64,000 nt of DNA from Misgurnus anguillicaudatus. Its lineage: Eukaryota > Chordata > Actinopteri > Cypriniformes > Cobitidae. The notes beneath the pieces were generated by a model that worked only from the letters and a program-made list of their open reading frames with translations, ran no database searches and was not told where the DNA came from. Shown here one piece after another: positions 12,201-25,299 of this stretch (position 1 is its first letter; every line of letters starts with the position of its first letter). The translations under genes were made by a program, and so were the position numbers. The DNA lies in the NCBI RefSeq assembly GCF_027580225.2, contig NC_073351.2, positions 3,827,001-3,891,000 of the forward strand. The letters run 5' to 3'.

Positions 12201-14570
12201 AGAATATATTGACAGTGAATTTGATGAGAAAGCAGCTGGTTTAGGTTCCTCTGGCTGTCCGCCATCATTAGAGAGACCTGTGAATATTTCGGTTTACTGT
12301 CAGCGGCTCTGTCCTGCTGGGATCTCTAGAGACACCTTCTTTATCCTGTCACGAGCAAAAGAAAGTCCTCGGTGGCCAGAGGGAAAGAGCAGCCAAAGTT
12401 CACGTCAAAGCACGGATGCGCAAGCGTTTCGCCTCTCCTGCTGGCAGGGTCGGTGTGCCCGTTAACACGGCTGGAGCTTTAGCTGCGCTCCGAGACTCCA
12501 CGCTGGCTTTACATTAGCACCAACAGCCTGTCTTAAATCTGATGGGAACTGTGAAACAGCTGGATAGAGCTCAGGGCCGCCTCACAGGACATGATGTCTA
12601 GTGAACGAGTGCTTTCAAATGGAGGGCAGTGCTGGGATGAGCGTGCTTTGACAGACAGATGGGCAGATGGTTATTACTTTTGACAGAACATGAGGAGGAT
12701 TCGCCATGTGCAGAATATGAATGAAAACCATGCGAGTGTCAATAATAACCACATTTATTTAAAGGGACAGTCGGGTGGTTTTCACCATGCAGTACATCTT
12801 CATAAGCATCATATACTGTATGTTGTAGTAAAATTATTCGCTGTTATGATGGAAATTATATTACTCAGATTTCTTTTATCACAATTCCACAATATAGTAA
12901 ACATAGTAGGTTATTTTATTAATAATACTACTTTGGTTGGTTGGCATTTTGGGTATCATAATTTAACAGTGTACAGCATATGTACAGTAGTAAAGAACAT
13001 TACCCAATATAAATAAACACTGTTAAAGTATTGAACTACAGAATATGTATTTTGTAATATCCAATATACATAGTGTCTGTATGTGTCGTTAGCTTTTAGA
13101 TCATTATTAATCTATAAACATATACAAACTGACATGTTTGTGCCATATCTGTTGTGTTAATGTATGGGACTGTAAGTATTGTTGGGCCATATTCTCCATA
13201 GTATGATCGTCCTGTCAGCCTATAAGATTGCCAAAACACGATAGTAAAAAGTGGTGGGGAAATAGTTTCTTACTTATTAATTTGCAATGCTTTTTGGCAG
13301 CTATATAGCGTATACCCACTTCTTAATCAGTCAACATTGCTTATACCCACTTCTAAATTCCCTCTGATGCTCATCAAGTTGTGTCCTGCTTTACCCAAAA
13401 TCACTCCGGCACACGAGTAGCCTACCTAATCGCATGTGATTAAATGCAAATATTCCTTAGAAATACCCAATAAGGACAGTGATGCAGTCAGGACTTGTCA
13501 TTGACCCATTTTTGGTAACATTTTAGCAACAGTGTTGGACAAAGTTACGCTTTTTAAATACCTGTTTATCCACACACAATAGTTTGTAGACCATGTCTTG
13601 AGTTATGTTTAATTTTATGACTACTTGAATTTGCCAGCTGAACATTAGGAAACACGCCAAGTAAATCGAGCCAACAGCCATTGCTTTGGGAGTCTTTTAA
13701 ACAATTCCGTTTGATAAGATGAAAACGTTGCTATAATTTTGTACATTGCCTGTTCAGTAGTGGGGCTAACATTTGATCAATTTTATTTTTCAAAGTAAAG
13801 TAATAAGTTTCAAGCATAAAGTAGCTGAAGTAATATGCAATATATGAATGTGTATAGTTACTGTAAATACAGTAAGTGGAGTTATAATACAGAAAATACA
13901 TCAAATAATTTTCCTAAAAAGTATTGAAACTTTTTTGTAAATGTACATAAACAAGATATGACTGCAACAAGAAAGGACTTCAACAAATAAACAAACACAA
14001 ACACTTGCAAGGTAAATTGCACTTTACATAGGCCTACAATTTACTTGCAAGGTGAAAAAATAGTTGATGACTTATGATATGTTTATATGAGGATATGAGG
14101 AAACACCTTATGCTTTTCCTAAGAAGGTTAAATAGATTCAGGCAGAACGAATGACAATTCTCATTCAACATTTCTGGGTGAAATTTTCCTTAAAGACCAC
14201 GCAGTTTAACTTTTAGAAAATGTATGAAAATAAGATTTAATGGTATCAAGGTAACAAGATCACTGATCTTGGGTCTTAGACCTAGATTTTTAGTACCGGA
14301 GGGTTTTGAGAGAGGGCAAAATGTCCATTCCCTTAGCGAACACCAGAGAAACTGGCACATCTGTTTCTACTTTTAGAATTGTGTGTACAAAGAACCAGGA
14401 ATTGTAAAAAGAGACAAAACTGTATTCAAAACAAAACTGTAAGCAAACTTAACTTCTCTCTTCATATGCAATAGAGAGCAAAACATGAGCGATGTCATTT
14501 AAATAGATGTCTTCCCACAGTCTGAAAATGAAGTTTAATGAAGCTTCAGATCTCGTTTAATAGGCAAAAC
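9290..14570. other. long AT-rich stretch without recognised genes
   Basis: No coding exon is recognised. At about 13531 a short cagtgttggacaaagttac resembles a hAT terminus, but no partner end was found. The 12170-12670 part is GC-richer and open for 98 codons on the plus strand (12169-12465), with no family resemblance; it could be conserved non-coding DNA or an old repeat. Confidence 0.4.
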
Positions 14571-14645
14571 AGCATCACCGATATACAGGGCTGGACTGGG
14601 ACAAAAATTCAGCCCTGGCATTTTGGCCCAAACCGGCCCACACTA

Positions 14646-15089
14646 CACTGCAAAAAATGATTTTCAAGAAAAAAAATCTTAGTATTTTCAGTGAAAATAT
14701 CAAAAAATTCTTAAATTAGGATGCATTTTCTTGATGGAAGTTACCCAAGAAAGTAAGTCTAGTTTTTGGACCAAAAATGTCCAATTTGGGTGATTTTGCG
14801 CATAAAACGGGCGGGGAAATCTGCCAATGGGGTAAGCAAAAAATCTTGAACATTTTTCTTAAACACTAAATGCAAAAAAATTCCCCATACTTGCCCCATT
14901 GGCAGATGTTTTTGCTTGTTTTATGCACAAAATCACTTAAATTTAAAATTGTTGGTGTAAAAAGACTTATTTTCTTGGGTCATTTTGCTCATTAAGAAAA
15001 ACCATCTTATTTTAAGAATTTTTAGATATTTTTTGAAAACAAGACAAAAATACTAAGAATTTTTTTCTTGAAAATCATTTTTTGCAGTG
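14646..15089. mobile_element. palindromic MITE, CACTGCAAAAAATGATTTTC termini
   Basis: Left terminus cactgcaaaaaatgattttc, mirrored by gaaaatcattttttgcagtg at the right. TA lies on both sides, which fits a TA target duplication. The arms are inverted through most of the length, including the inner pair ctgccaatggggtaagcaaa and ccccattggcagatgttttt. This looks like a known abundant fish MITE type. Confidence 0.85.
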
Positions 15090-15817
15090 TATAATTACAA
15101 ATACCACCCATCTTTGCACACCTTTAAATATGTATAGCAATAGCAACTCCAATTCCATAAAAGCACTAAACCCAATTAATAGCAGAAAAGAGTGAGAGTT
15201 GACACAACAAACACTTCTAGAACATGTTATTTATTAGTTTAATTTAGTTTAGTTTAGTAATCCACACTTATGAATCCTAAAACAAGCTATATGCAATTGG
15301 CAAAATTTGCCATTGAATTGCTGACTTTTTACAAAATACAAGTCCTGCTTACAGAAATATTGAAAACTGATTATTACTTGCAGTACTTACAGGAAGTATT
15401 CACTACTACATTCACTGAACTAAACTAGTGTGATTACAGAAATAGAGATTTTTAAGATTATCTGTCAAGTGTGTTGTTATATAGAATAAACATATCTTTT
15501 TCTGTAAGCAGATCTCCTGGATTGTTTGATTTTGCTTGAAGATAAAAGATGCGTTTTGAAACAGACAATCAACGAAAAATCTACGAATCAGATACAATCT
15601 CGTAGTCACAGAGCAAAGAGTGCAATTATTTTATTGCAGCTTTATCACCATAATTTTGTGTTTTTGACTCAGTTTTATCAAGGGGTATCTATCTAAACTT
15701 GTGTTTTGAAAGCAGTTCTGCTTACCGCAGGTACTACACTCACTTCTCCGTCGTCTCTCTCCCTCTCATCACTGACACTTTCTTTGCGTACTGGTGCTGC
15801 CAGTGCCACCACCGCCA

Positions 15818-15843
15818 CCATCATCATCATCATCATCATCACC
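15818..15843. repeat. (ATC)n microsatellite
   Basis: Eight ATC/CAT units that read as a His run in one frame. They lie inside the 14586-16329 element. Confidence 0.9.
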
Positions 15844-16045
15844 AGCGACGCGAGTTGAAGATCCTGCTGTGTTATTTTAAGACATTTTGCAGCGTCTGCT
15901 GAAGAGCCTGTTTCTTTTGTCGCGCAGTTTATCTGCGCCTCCCTTGCGTGTTTTCTCCATCTCTCTCTCTCTCTCTATTTTGACACATGAACTAACCGAG
16001 GATGCACGCTCGCTTGCATAGAGACCAAAGCGGTGATTTGACCAG

Positions 16046-16240
16046 CTTAATGTCAATCAAAAATAACCAATGGGCTGCTGCTGAGTGGGCCGGTCTATCT
16101 AGGAAAAAAAAGGACGATGACTGGGCTGGGCAGTCATTGGGCTATCTTAATGTCATTAAAAATAATAACCAATGGGCTGCTGCTTAAATGTCAGTGGGCC
16201 GGTCTGTCTAGAAAAAAGACGCTAACTGGGCTGCTCAGCA
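16046..16240. repeat. two-copy tandem duplication inside the hAT element
   Basis: Two units of about 90 bp share accaatgggctgctgct, gtgggccggtct and actgggct, at about 16046-16132 and 16145-16240. They differ by small indels. Confidence 0.7.
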
Positions 16241-16551
16241 GACAAAGATAGTATGAGATGTAGTGGCCCAAAAAGTACGTCGGCCCACCGGGAAACTGCC
16301 CGGTGTGCCAGATGGCCAGTCCGCCCCTGCCGATATACAGGCAGTTTCAACAGGAACTAACAGTAATGGCAAGGGCCATCCAACATGAATCAATCGTAAA
16401 CATGAATCAGGCAAAAGTCAAGGCAGGCAGCAAAACTTACAAAGTGTACAAACAAGCTCAGGTCAGGGCAAAGACAGGCAGAGTAAACCAGAATAAAGTC
16501 CCAAGATCAGCAACAGGGATAACACAGGCAAACAAGATGAACGCTCAGTAA

Positions 16552-16823
16552 CCCTACTGAAAAATCCAGCTAAGACCAGCATAAGCTGGTGAGCTGGTTT
16601 TAGCTGGTCTCCCAGCTTGGTTTTAGCTGGTTTTGCTGGTAGCAAGCTGGTCTAGCTGTGTTGTGGTCACTTTTTAAGCTGGTCAGGCTGGAAGACCAGC
16701 TGACCCACCAGCATGACCAGCTTTGCCAGACTGGGAGGGCTAGCTTAAACTAGCTAATGCCACCTTAAACCAGCTAAAACCAGCTACCAGCTTATGCTGG
16801 TTTTAGCTGGTTTTTCAGTAGGG
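16552..16823. mobile_element. palindromic MITE built of AGCTGGTTTT motifs
   Basis: The left end ccctactgaaaaatccagct mirrors the right end agctggtttttcagtaggg. The interior is dense in ccagct/agctgg, so the whole 272 bp can fold into a hairpin. This AGCTGGT-rich repeat style is familiar from cyprinid genomes. Confidence 0.85.
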
Positions 16824-16829
16824 AAGGTA

Positions 16830-19800
16830 GGTAAGGCAAACATTTTCTGGGTTAATTTAACCCAACGGATGTGTTTGTTCCTTTCTGAGTCAACCGTGGG
16901 TTAAATTAAAGTGTGTAAGAAAATAATATCACTAAAGATATCTATTTAGTACCTCAACTATTTCTGCTACATATCAAAGCAAAATGCGAACCCTCAACAA
17001 TGTCACAAACTCATCTTAGATTTTCTAAAGAAGTCAATAAAAGTCAACCATCTATGAACATTTTAATATGATCTCAAACATTTCTCATTAAATGCACCCA
17101 AATTCAGATTATTTTACCTGTACAATGAATATATTTCTTTATTTAACTAATTTAAGTAATACATTATAAACATCGTCTAGGATGGAGTACATGGATGTAT
17201 TTCAATCTGTTACTAGCAGAATAATGCAAAAAAGTTAAACTCCAATTCCATCTTTGAATCAGAAATTGAGTACATTGAGGTGGTCAAAATGATTTTCTGA
17301 TATTTTTCTGAATTATGTTTAGGTAAAAATACAATAATAGTGTTTAAGTGAACTAGCAATATCTGTAAGATTGTAACTGGACCATAATACTGAAAGCAGT
17401 ATCAGTGTAATGTGCAAAAGAATGTCCTATACGTTAAGCTAAAGTCCGCAGTCTCCCAGTAACCAAACCAACAGGGTGACAGTGATCATTAAGTAAATAA
17501 ATTGTTTAGGCAAAATTAATGTTAATGAACAAAACCTGTTTAAGGTATAAATTGGAAAATTCTACTAATCCATCAAAATCTATATAAGTTTAACTAAACG
17601 AATGTAAACTGAAAGACGAATTGATGAAGTAGAAATGAAAAGAGCAACAAGCATTCCTGAAAATGGCTTAAAATGCCTAAAAAGGAACTAATTGTACCTG
17701 CTATGTTGATTGTATCTTAAAGGGTTTACATTCGTATCACACGAATCTCAGCTTTTCAAAGATATGTGACATGTTTAGCTTTTTGTTTTTGAGTTGTTGT
17801 ATTTGGTGAAGTTTTCTGTCAAATAAGTTTTCTTCCATAGTACATTTGAACTTTAAGGGGTTAAAAATGCTCTGTATAGCTGTGTATATAATAGCATTTA
17901 TAATGTAACTTAAAGAAGACACGTTATTCTTTACAAAATAATGTTAATATACTAAAATGTAGCAAAGATATCAATGCGGTTCGAATAGAAGATGTTTTCT
18001 GTTTTGTCCGGCCAGTGCCTCATTTTCTTTGTCACATCCAACAACATTTCAAACCAAAAACAATTACTCCATTAACTGCCTAATAACTGTCATAACATGG
18101 CAAGGCTGGGTAGGCTAACAAGCTTTATTCTGGCAGACTGCATGACCGTCTCAGAACTGTTGAGGCACAAATAACAGCCCATGTTGAGTTTGTCAGACGT
18201 TTCGCATAGATAAGACATAGTGGACAAATTGTTTAATAGTCTTCTTGTGTTGTTGTATTACATTGTAAAATTTACCTGATAAATGAGCTAATGTGCCAGT
18301 GACAGGCTCCTTAATTGGGAATTTGGGATTATTACACTTTTCCTGGCTGACCGCATACATGCAGAAGCATGTAACAAGCTCTAAGAATGAATATCAGGCA
18401 TGAAGATGACTGCATTGGCTCTGTAGCACAGAAAGCCACTGGCAGGCCCAGTAGGAGTGAATGAATGGTAAATGTAGCCAATTATTCTGGCCTTCCTTCA
18501 GGAAACTGCACCAAACTCCCATTGACTTCTGCTGAAAGCCTGCAGCATCACTCCAGAGAAAAGCCACAGCCGAATCTCACAGGCCCTGATGTGTCACTTA
18601 TTGCATCTGGGTTAAAGAAGGTCTATAGAAGCATTGTCCTCATGAGATTTACAAGTGATACTACGCTAGCGCTCACACATCAGCTGGCTCATTCTATACC
18701 GTTGCATTTAAAAATCTCCAAATATATTTGTATATTTCTGTTTTTATTTAGTTTCGTCAACTATAAAAAACGAAACTGTAAAACGAACCATGCTGTGTTT
18801 CCCTATTCATAGAACATTTATAATCAGAAATTACTTACTGAAAAAATGAGATTTCTGTAGTAACATCACAAAAATGATCTTATAACAGGCCATTTATGAG
18901 ATAAAAATAAAAAAGTTACATTGTGAGTTTAAAGTATACAAGCTTATTAGTATACGAACTTATGAGCTCATAATATTTTGAGAAAAAAATTAAAAAGATG
19001 ATATTAAAGTCACTGTTGAAACTATGTATTGAATCAACCCAACATTTTTTAAAGTGTAAAAAGTTGATGCCTATTTCCACTTTACTCACACAACATTACA
19101 CGTTTAATCTATATTAAAGCCGCTCTATGCTTTTTTGGCGTTTTTGTCAAACAGCAACCCCTAGAGTCGCTGGAGAATACTTGCAACTGTCGTAATTTCC
19201 CAGTCCCACTCTAATACACCTCCGAATATAATGACCAGGTAATGTTTCACAATTTCATACAAATATTAGGCTACTGCATAGTCTACTAAACTACAGATGA
19301 TGTTAATAGGATAATAAGAAGTTTATTCCAAGTGTAGAGTGCGTATAATAATAAAGTAGCCTACCGTGTTTGCTGGCTTATAACGTTTTTACATGATTGC
19401 AGCTAAATCACAAGTAAACATTACAAAATGCCATGACAAAGTAAATTGTGTACATTGCATTATCTCATAACATTGGTTGTTATAATGTCACTATACATGA
19501 TTATTGCTATTTATCATAATAGTTTGCAAATTGTGCATGTTAACACTATTTACAACCTCTAGGCTTATTTATGTCCTGATAATTATGTGAGATATTGACA
19601 ACTGTTGTCATGATAATCGCATGACATACTACAAGCAAGTGCAACAACATACAACATAGACCGCAAACAAGTTTACAAATAAGAGATTTACTTACTAGTC
19701 CATCAACAAGATCGCCAGATCAGCATCCCATCAAGTGCTGTCTTTTAGCTCACGCCAACGAGTAAAAACCTGACCGAGTGGGACTCTTGTCCGGTTCCTA

Positions 19801-19900
19801 ACGCGGTCAGATTCTCTTTTCCTTTTCCTACTCTCTTCCGAACGCGCTTTCTTAACTTTTAAAGCGTTTAGCCTCACGTCTCAAATTTGCGCGTGCAGTT
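16830..19900. other. unrecognised AT-rich DNA
   Basis: A fragment at about 16848-16917 (ctgggttaatttaacccaac) echoes the CACTCTAAAAA MITEs at 21153 and 30887. The 18420-18650 part is GC-richer with a 115-codon plus-strand frame (18465-18812) that resembles no family I know. No exon is supported. Confidence 0.35.
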
Positions 19901-19907
19901 GTTGTTA

Positions 19908-20047
19908 TAGGCTTGATCGACTTCATGCAGCGCTGCAAGAACCGACAGCCGGATGGCGTCAAAGTGCCGTCTCGGATCATTCTCGCAGAACTTTGACGTC
20001 ATCCGGCAGTCGGTTCTTGCAGCACCACACGAAGTCGAACAAGCCTA
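19908..20047. repeat. 58-bp inverted repeat, CpG-rich hairpin
   Basis: The left arm 19908-19965 and right arm 19990-20047 are inverted copies with about 7 mismatches over 58 positions and a 24-nt loop. The arms include gctgcaagaaccgac, gccggatg and cgtcaaagt. Several mismatches are CpG-type transitions. It is likely the core of a DNA transposon whose ends I could not define (surroundings about 19100-20160). Confidence 0.75.
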
Positions 20048-20550
20048 ACGTGTGTGACGTCGTTGCCTTAAAGCCAGTCGTTATTCTCGCGAGATTTGTC
20101 AGGGGCGGTTCTCTCAAGCTTGCATTGCTGGTTTTTCTAGCAGGAGGATGATTCACCCTACTATGACTTTGTTTACCACCGAAATAACTTTGAAGCTGTT
20201 ATATAAAGGTAAAATAACTGCATAGTGTGTGTTTAAAAGAAACTTTGAGTTTTCTTTTTCTTTTAAGACTAATACGCTGTCATACAAACTTAATTTAGGT
20301 AATTAACAGTAATAGAATAGCAGTAACAATGCTGGTTTATGATTTTTTTTGTTCAACTTTATTGTGCCTTATCCACACCAGCTATATATGTTGAAGACTT
20401 AGGGTTAGATTTACGAAACAAGGCAAATTAGCATAAGAGCGCAAGATATAATTGAATAAAAAATTATCTATTATTTTTATTTTACAAAAAACGTATTCTA
20501 CTCCAATTATTATGTCATGTCTCTGTACTAGGGGTATGCCATGGAGTCAG

Positions 20551-20610
20551 TATCTGTATTTGTAACAATCTCTAAATGATTTGTATTTGTATCTGTATTT
20601 GTATTTTGGA
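20551..20610. repeat. short TATCTGTATTTG tandem repeat
   Basis: Imperfect units of tatctgtatttgta / ttgtatttgt. A similar string is common in fish repeats. The flanking 20610-21150 is AT-rich with nothing further recognised. Confidence 0.5.
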
Positions 20611-21152
20611 TGGAATCGGAAGTGGGTGTGGCTTAAACCAGAAGGGTTTTTGCATTTTTGTATAATTATAACTTTGTAAATAACAATTAAAAATTATATT
20701 AAAAACAATAATACAAAATGTTAATAAAAAAGACAAATAACTTATAAATAATTTATATTTAAATAACTTGATCCTTCTTGTTACTAATACACATGGAAAA
20801 CACACTTCTCATTTTCAAAGCTTGCGCTTATCGGTGTGTGCTATGCATCACTGTATTGTAGCACATTAAAATAACAAACTTGAGAGCGCGGACAATACTA
20901 TACATCACCTTTAGCGTAGTAAGTATAAAAGTCAATTTTGATCGAAATTGAGGTTTTCATAAAAATAAGTAGCCTACATTAAGCCCTTGTTTAGCGATCA
21001 ATGGTATTTACAATGGTATAATTATTTTTCAGTCTCTATTAAAATACAATCAGAAAATGACACTTTCTTAATAGTGTATGCAGTATTAATAACAATAATT
21101 TAACAAACAGAACAAATTTATAAGTTAAGAGTCATGCATTTAGTGTCAGGAT

Positions 21153-21305
21153 CACTCTAAAAATGTTGTCATTTTTAGCCCATAATGGGTAAATAAATAT
21201 GGGATGGAGCATGCGCTTGTTTAAAAATGACCCGACATTGGGTTAAAAATGACCCATTGTTGGGTTGTTGTTATGCAACCATAGGTTATAGTAACCCAGT
21301 AACCC
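21153..21305. mobile_element. partial CACTCTAAAAA MITE
   Basis: Begins cactctaaaaatgttgtcat and contains gacattgggttaaaaatgac and cccattgttgggttgttgtt, as in the more complete copy at 30887-31101. No right terminus was seen, so it is truncated. Confidence 0.6.
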
Positions 21306-21965
21306 GGTGCACATTAGTCTCTCAAAGATATTAGTACCTTAAATGTTATTAAAAGAGTACTGTGGCATTGACAGCTTTTGTACCTTTTCTTTTTTGACAG
21401 TAAGATTTGTTTAACTTCCACACAATTAGCATGACTTGCCTTAAAGTAAGCGAGGGACGATACTGTAATAATCGCTGAATGCACAGAATGTATGAACACT
21501 CAGCTATTACTGCAAACCAGTTGATATATTTATACACGCATGTTGTCCATAACATGAATTTGGCGAGTATGAGGTATCTGTGCAGCCATGCACTGTTGTC
21601 AGTAATGTATTTGTGCTGTATGGCGAATGCACAGAAGCATTAGACAGAGAATATTGCAGCTGGTGTCGTTCTCTCCCTGTAGCTCGCAATCCCAGCTGAA
21701 CACCCTGGAGTTAATCATCATGCTAAAAAGATCATTAGTGCTAATTAGCATGCAAATACCTCCCTTTATTTATTCACTCCATTAATATTTGGAGTCATGT
21801 TCTACTGAGTAGAGTACTGGACGCACATGGATTAGATATTACACTTGCTGAATTGCTGAAATGAAATAGATTTAATTTAAGGTATCTCAGCTCTAAGATA
21901 CAGCAGCCAAAGATAAAAAAGTCAGAATCAGACCAAGAGCCTCCAAATATATCATAGCAGTGTAG

Positions 21966-22347
21966 AGGGTTGTTCTGATTCCGATACTAGCATTAGAAAT
22001 GCCACAGATACCACAAAAAAATTCTGGCATCGGTATCAGGAAGTACCGATCTGATACTTTTTTCTTAAACAAGACCTAGTTATGCCCCCTATATAGCAGC
22101 TACCACTGCAAATCAGAAAAAAAATCTTTGAAAAATGAAAATGCACTAGTCGTATGTTTGGCAGGTTTTTAGACTAGTAAAATGGCGACATGCGATATGC
22201 CATGCTGCAATTTCGATTAAAAATCGACCCGTGGTATATACAGCTGTACAGTATACACACCCAGATATCCGCCGATATCAGCCGATACCATGAGCCCAGG
22301 TATCCGAATCGGTTTCGGGAAGAGAAAAAGGGTATGGGAACATCTCT
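21966..22347. mobile_element. decayed DNA transposon with GATACTAG/CCGATA repeats
   Basis: The left end agggttgttctgattccgat is mirrored by cgaatcggtttcgggaagag and gtatgggaacatctct at the right. The inside repeats ggcatcggtatcaggaagta and gccgatatcagccgatacca. Non-autonomous; the class is uncertain. Confidence 0.55.
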
Positions 22348-22349
22348 AG

Positions 22350-23967
22350 CGGTGTACCACAGGTGCTGAGAACGAACATCCAGGCAAAATGCTTTTAGAT
22401 TCAGCAATTCCATTACATTTTGGTTTCTCTTTGCCTGAGGCACTGGAGATGTACAACCACACAATGCTGTTAGACATATCACCAGTACACCGAGAAGATA
22501 CAGTACCTCAAAATGTCATAATCCACTAGTTTTCTTCTCTGTTTAGGCACTAGGTGTATTAGTTCAGATAATGTTTGCTATTTTAAAAATATTGGATATA
22601 ACAATATTGAGCACTGCTATAGAGAGACATGACTCAAGTCAAGAACCAATCATCAATTGGACTTGGATAAATTTTCTTGGCTTATTTTTGCAAATACTAG
22701 AGGAGGATACTAAAATAAGTATTTCAACAGGAACACTTTTGACATCTGTACAGTAAACGATACCTTCAGACTTCATTGAAATTATGTTCAAACATTATAT
22801 ATTATTTGAATTTTAAAGCCAAAACAACAAAAAGTAACGTAGCAAGTAATGTGCATGTAAACTCCTCTCATTTGAACAAGCAGAGTGCTGATGTACTAAC
22901 CTGGTCAACCTTGTAGTATTTATTACAAGGCAAATTTGTCCCCTTACATTTCTTTCTCTTGCATTCTGTAGTCTCTACTATTTTTTCAGATACATTACTC
23001 TCATAGAAATACATGCAAACCGCTGCAAAATGATGTCCCTGACAAAGGTTCTCCTTTCCAAAGCAAAGAGACCTATAGTGTAAAAATGCATCAATGAGAT
23101 TTATAACATCTGGGTTTATTATTAGCTGTTGCAGCCGCAGCCATCATACAAAAAGCCAGTCCATAACATGATGGGACACAATGTCAGAAATGAATAAAGC
23201 CTCTATTGACATTTCTAATGCATGTGACATCTTAAATTAATCAAATAGCACTTCTGGTACAGTAAGGATAAAGCAGCTCATAAATCTTTGGTGAAAGTTT
23301 GTTTTAGGCCCTTAAATTGGCCAGTTTGGTGATGGTCAAATCAAATGCTTTTCCACTTTAAGGTGATCCGTTACAGAAGAATGCCTCTATTCTCTCTAGA
23401 AAGATTTCAAATTGATTAGCCGACTACGGTCATCCACTGTGCCTGGAACAACTCTGCAGACAGCGTGTGTGCTTGTAAGGTCCGATGCCGTCATTTATCA
23501 GGATGACAACAGAAAGTGTTGGAGAAAGAGTGGATATTAGCTCTCAATTGAGGTTGACCTCATTTTAGCAATCTATTTCTTTTCATTTTCTCACCTCCTT
23601 TCTCAATGTGTTCATTGTTCTTTAAATGGCCTTTCATGCTATTGTTTCTTACTCTTGATTTATTATATGGAAGCTGTGATGTTTTTGCCCCACTTATCCC
23701 ATTAAATGGCATCTGTATGTGTGAAGGAAAAAGCGGGGTACAAAGTAACACTTTTGGCTTTGACTCTATCATTAACAATATTTAATATTTTTTACACAAT
23801 CAACACACACATCTCTGCTACAAATAAACAGTAAAAGTTTGGTTGTGGGACCTAACGTTACCATACAATTACACTGAAAATGAAAGGAGTGCAAACTCAG
23901 AAATAAAAAAAGACACAAGATGAAGAAATTTACTTTCATGCCTCCAAAACACTCTCTGTTCAATATC
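22350..23967. other. unrecognised sequence
   Basis: No exon or transposon terminus is recognised. The minus-strand frames here have no family resemblance. Confidence 0.35.
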
Positions 23968-23971
23968 TTAA

Positions 23972-25287
23972 AGATACAATTTGTATTTATGCGCCGCAAG
24001 ATGGCGCCAGATCAAACAAAAACAATGATGTTGTTTACTGATGCTCTGAAGCAGCGTGGAATTATGGGATTTGTAGTCTTTAACTCAACCGCTGATGGCC
24101 ATCAATCAGACGAGAACGAGAGCCTTATAAATGTTGCGTTTGATGACACATTTATTTCATTATGTAAGTTTATATGTGATGTTCAAAACGAAATTGTTAG
24201 TCATATTGATATTACAGTATTATTACAAATTCGATGGCAAACACAGCACAGAATTAAGTTTTCAACTTACAATCTACAATGATTTTTCACATAATGTATT
24301 GACAGTAAAAATCTTATTGTGAAGTGTCTTAAAATGACCATTTATATTGCTGTACAATACCTTTTGATGTGCATATCGTCCGCGGGAAGACGCGCTGATT
24401 ACAATCTACACACTAATGTTGTGATAAATATAATAGCATACGTTTTTTGAAGGGTTACGAATCAAAACAACTCACCCATCGCGTAAAACACAAGCAGGAT
24501 CAGAATCTCAGTCTAGTTAAATGTTGTCGTGAAGCTCTCTCCATCCAGATAATGCAAAAACAAATTGATCGTCTCTCGTTTTGTTCCAAACTCTTCTTGG
24601 GTCGTTTGCTTGGCCCGTACGCTTACAGGAGCTGACACAACCAGCGGCAGACGGTAAAGAGTTATCCATAAGTTCATAAGCAAGCGCGTAGCCTGACAGG
24701 CGCTATCGCATAGTTCCGCATTTGTCCACGACACTGGCTGCGTCCGAAAACTCAAGGCTGTGAGGACTGTGAGGACTTGTTGCCTCGCTGCCTCCTGAGG
24801 AAATGACTTCGGCCTCGGAGGCCTGAAGGCAGCTCAGAGAAAGGCTTTCCGACGCACTTCAAAGGCAGCGTGTTTGAAATATAAACAGAGAGCGCCTTTG
24901 TGATAACTAATCACATATTTGAAAACAACAATACTAATTTCTTGCTAGAAATGCAATTAAAATGCTTAAAAAGTGAAAATATACGTTTATTTTCACTAAA
25001 TTTGTGCTCCAGCCGCTTCCTTGGCTGCCATTTTATTTTTTCGAGCTTGACCACTGTTGTCATGTGGTTTACGTCAGTAAAGGCGGTGACAAAGGGTCAC
25101 ATGGATATTAACGTCATTGACAGGAGACTGCACTGCCCCGTGTCAATGTTTTGAATTGAAATTTTCTCACGATTTACAAGTAGTTGAAAACATTACAGAT
25201 ATTGATAGTAATCAGCTGGACAAAATATATAACACTGGCCTAGTGGTTTTTGGAGATTTTACTGCAAATATCTTACAAATTGCACCT
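23972..25287. mobile_element. TTAA-flanked DNA transposon
   Basis: The left end agatacaatttgta is mirrored by tacaaattgcacct at the right. Each is immediately bounded by TTAA (23968-23971, 25288-25291), as in piggyBac-type insertions. At 24738-24865 lies a CpG-containing block (ggctgcgtccgaaaactcaa ... aaaggcagcg) with its own partial inverted symmetry, possibly a nested element. No transposase is recognised. Confidence 0.55.
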
Positions 25288-25299
25288 TTAACCAAAACA

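Larger units (their letters stand above)
14586..16329. mobile_element. hAT element with perfect 8-bp TSD CCGATATA
   Basis: Left end cagggctggactgggacaaa, right end gatggccagtccgcccctg (reverse complement caggggcggactggcc). It is flanked by ccgatata at 14578-14585 and 16330-16337. It contains the nested MITE at 14646-15089, an ATC microsatellite and a tandem duplication near 16046-16240. No intact transposase is seen, so it is non-autonomous or gutted. The exact duplication suggests a comparatively recent insertion. Confidence 0.85.

Noticed and set aside
13531..13800. Tol2-like hAT element
   Set aside because: Only one short terminus-like string (cagtgttggacaaagttac) is present; no inverted partner or duplication was found.
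15699..15902. His-rich metal-binding protein
   Set aside because: The His run is an ATC microsatellite inside a hAT element.
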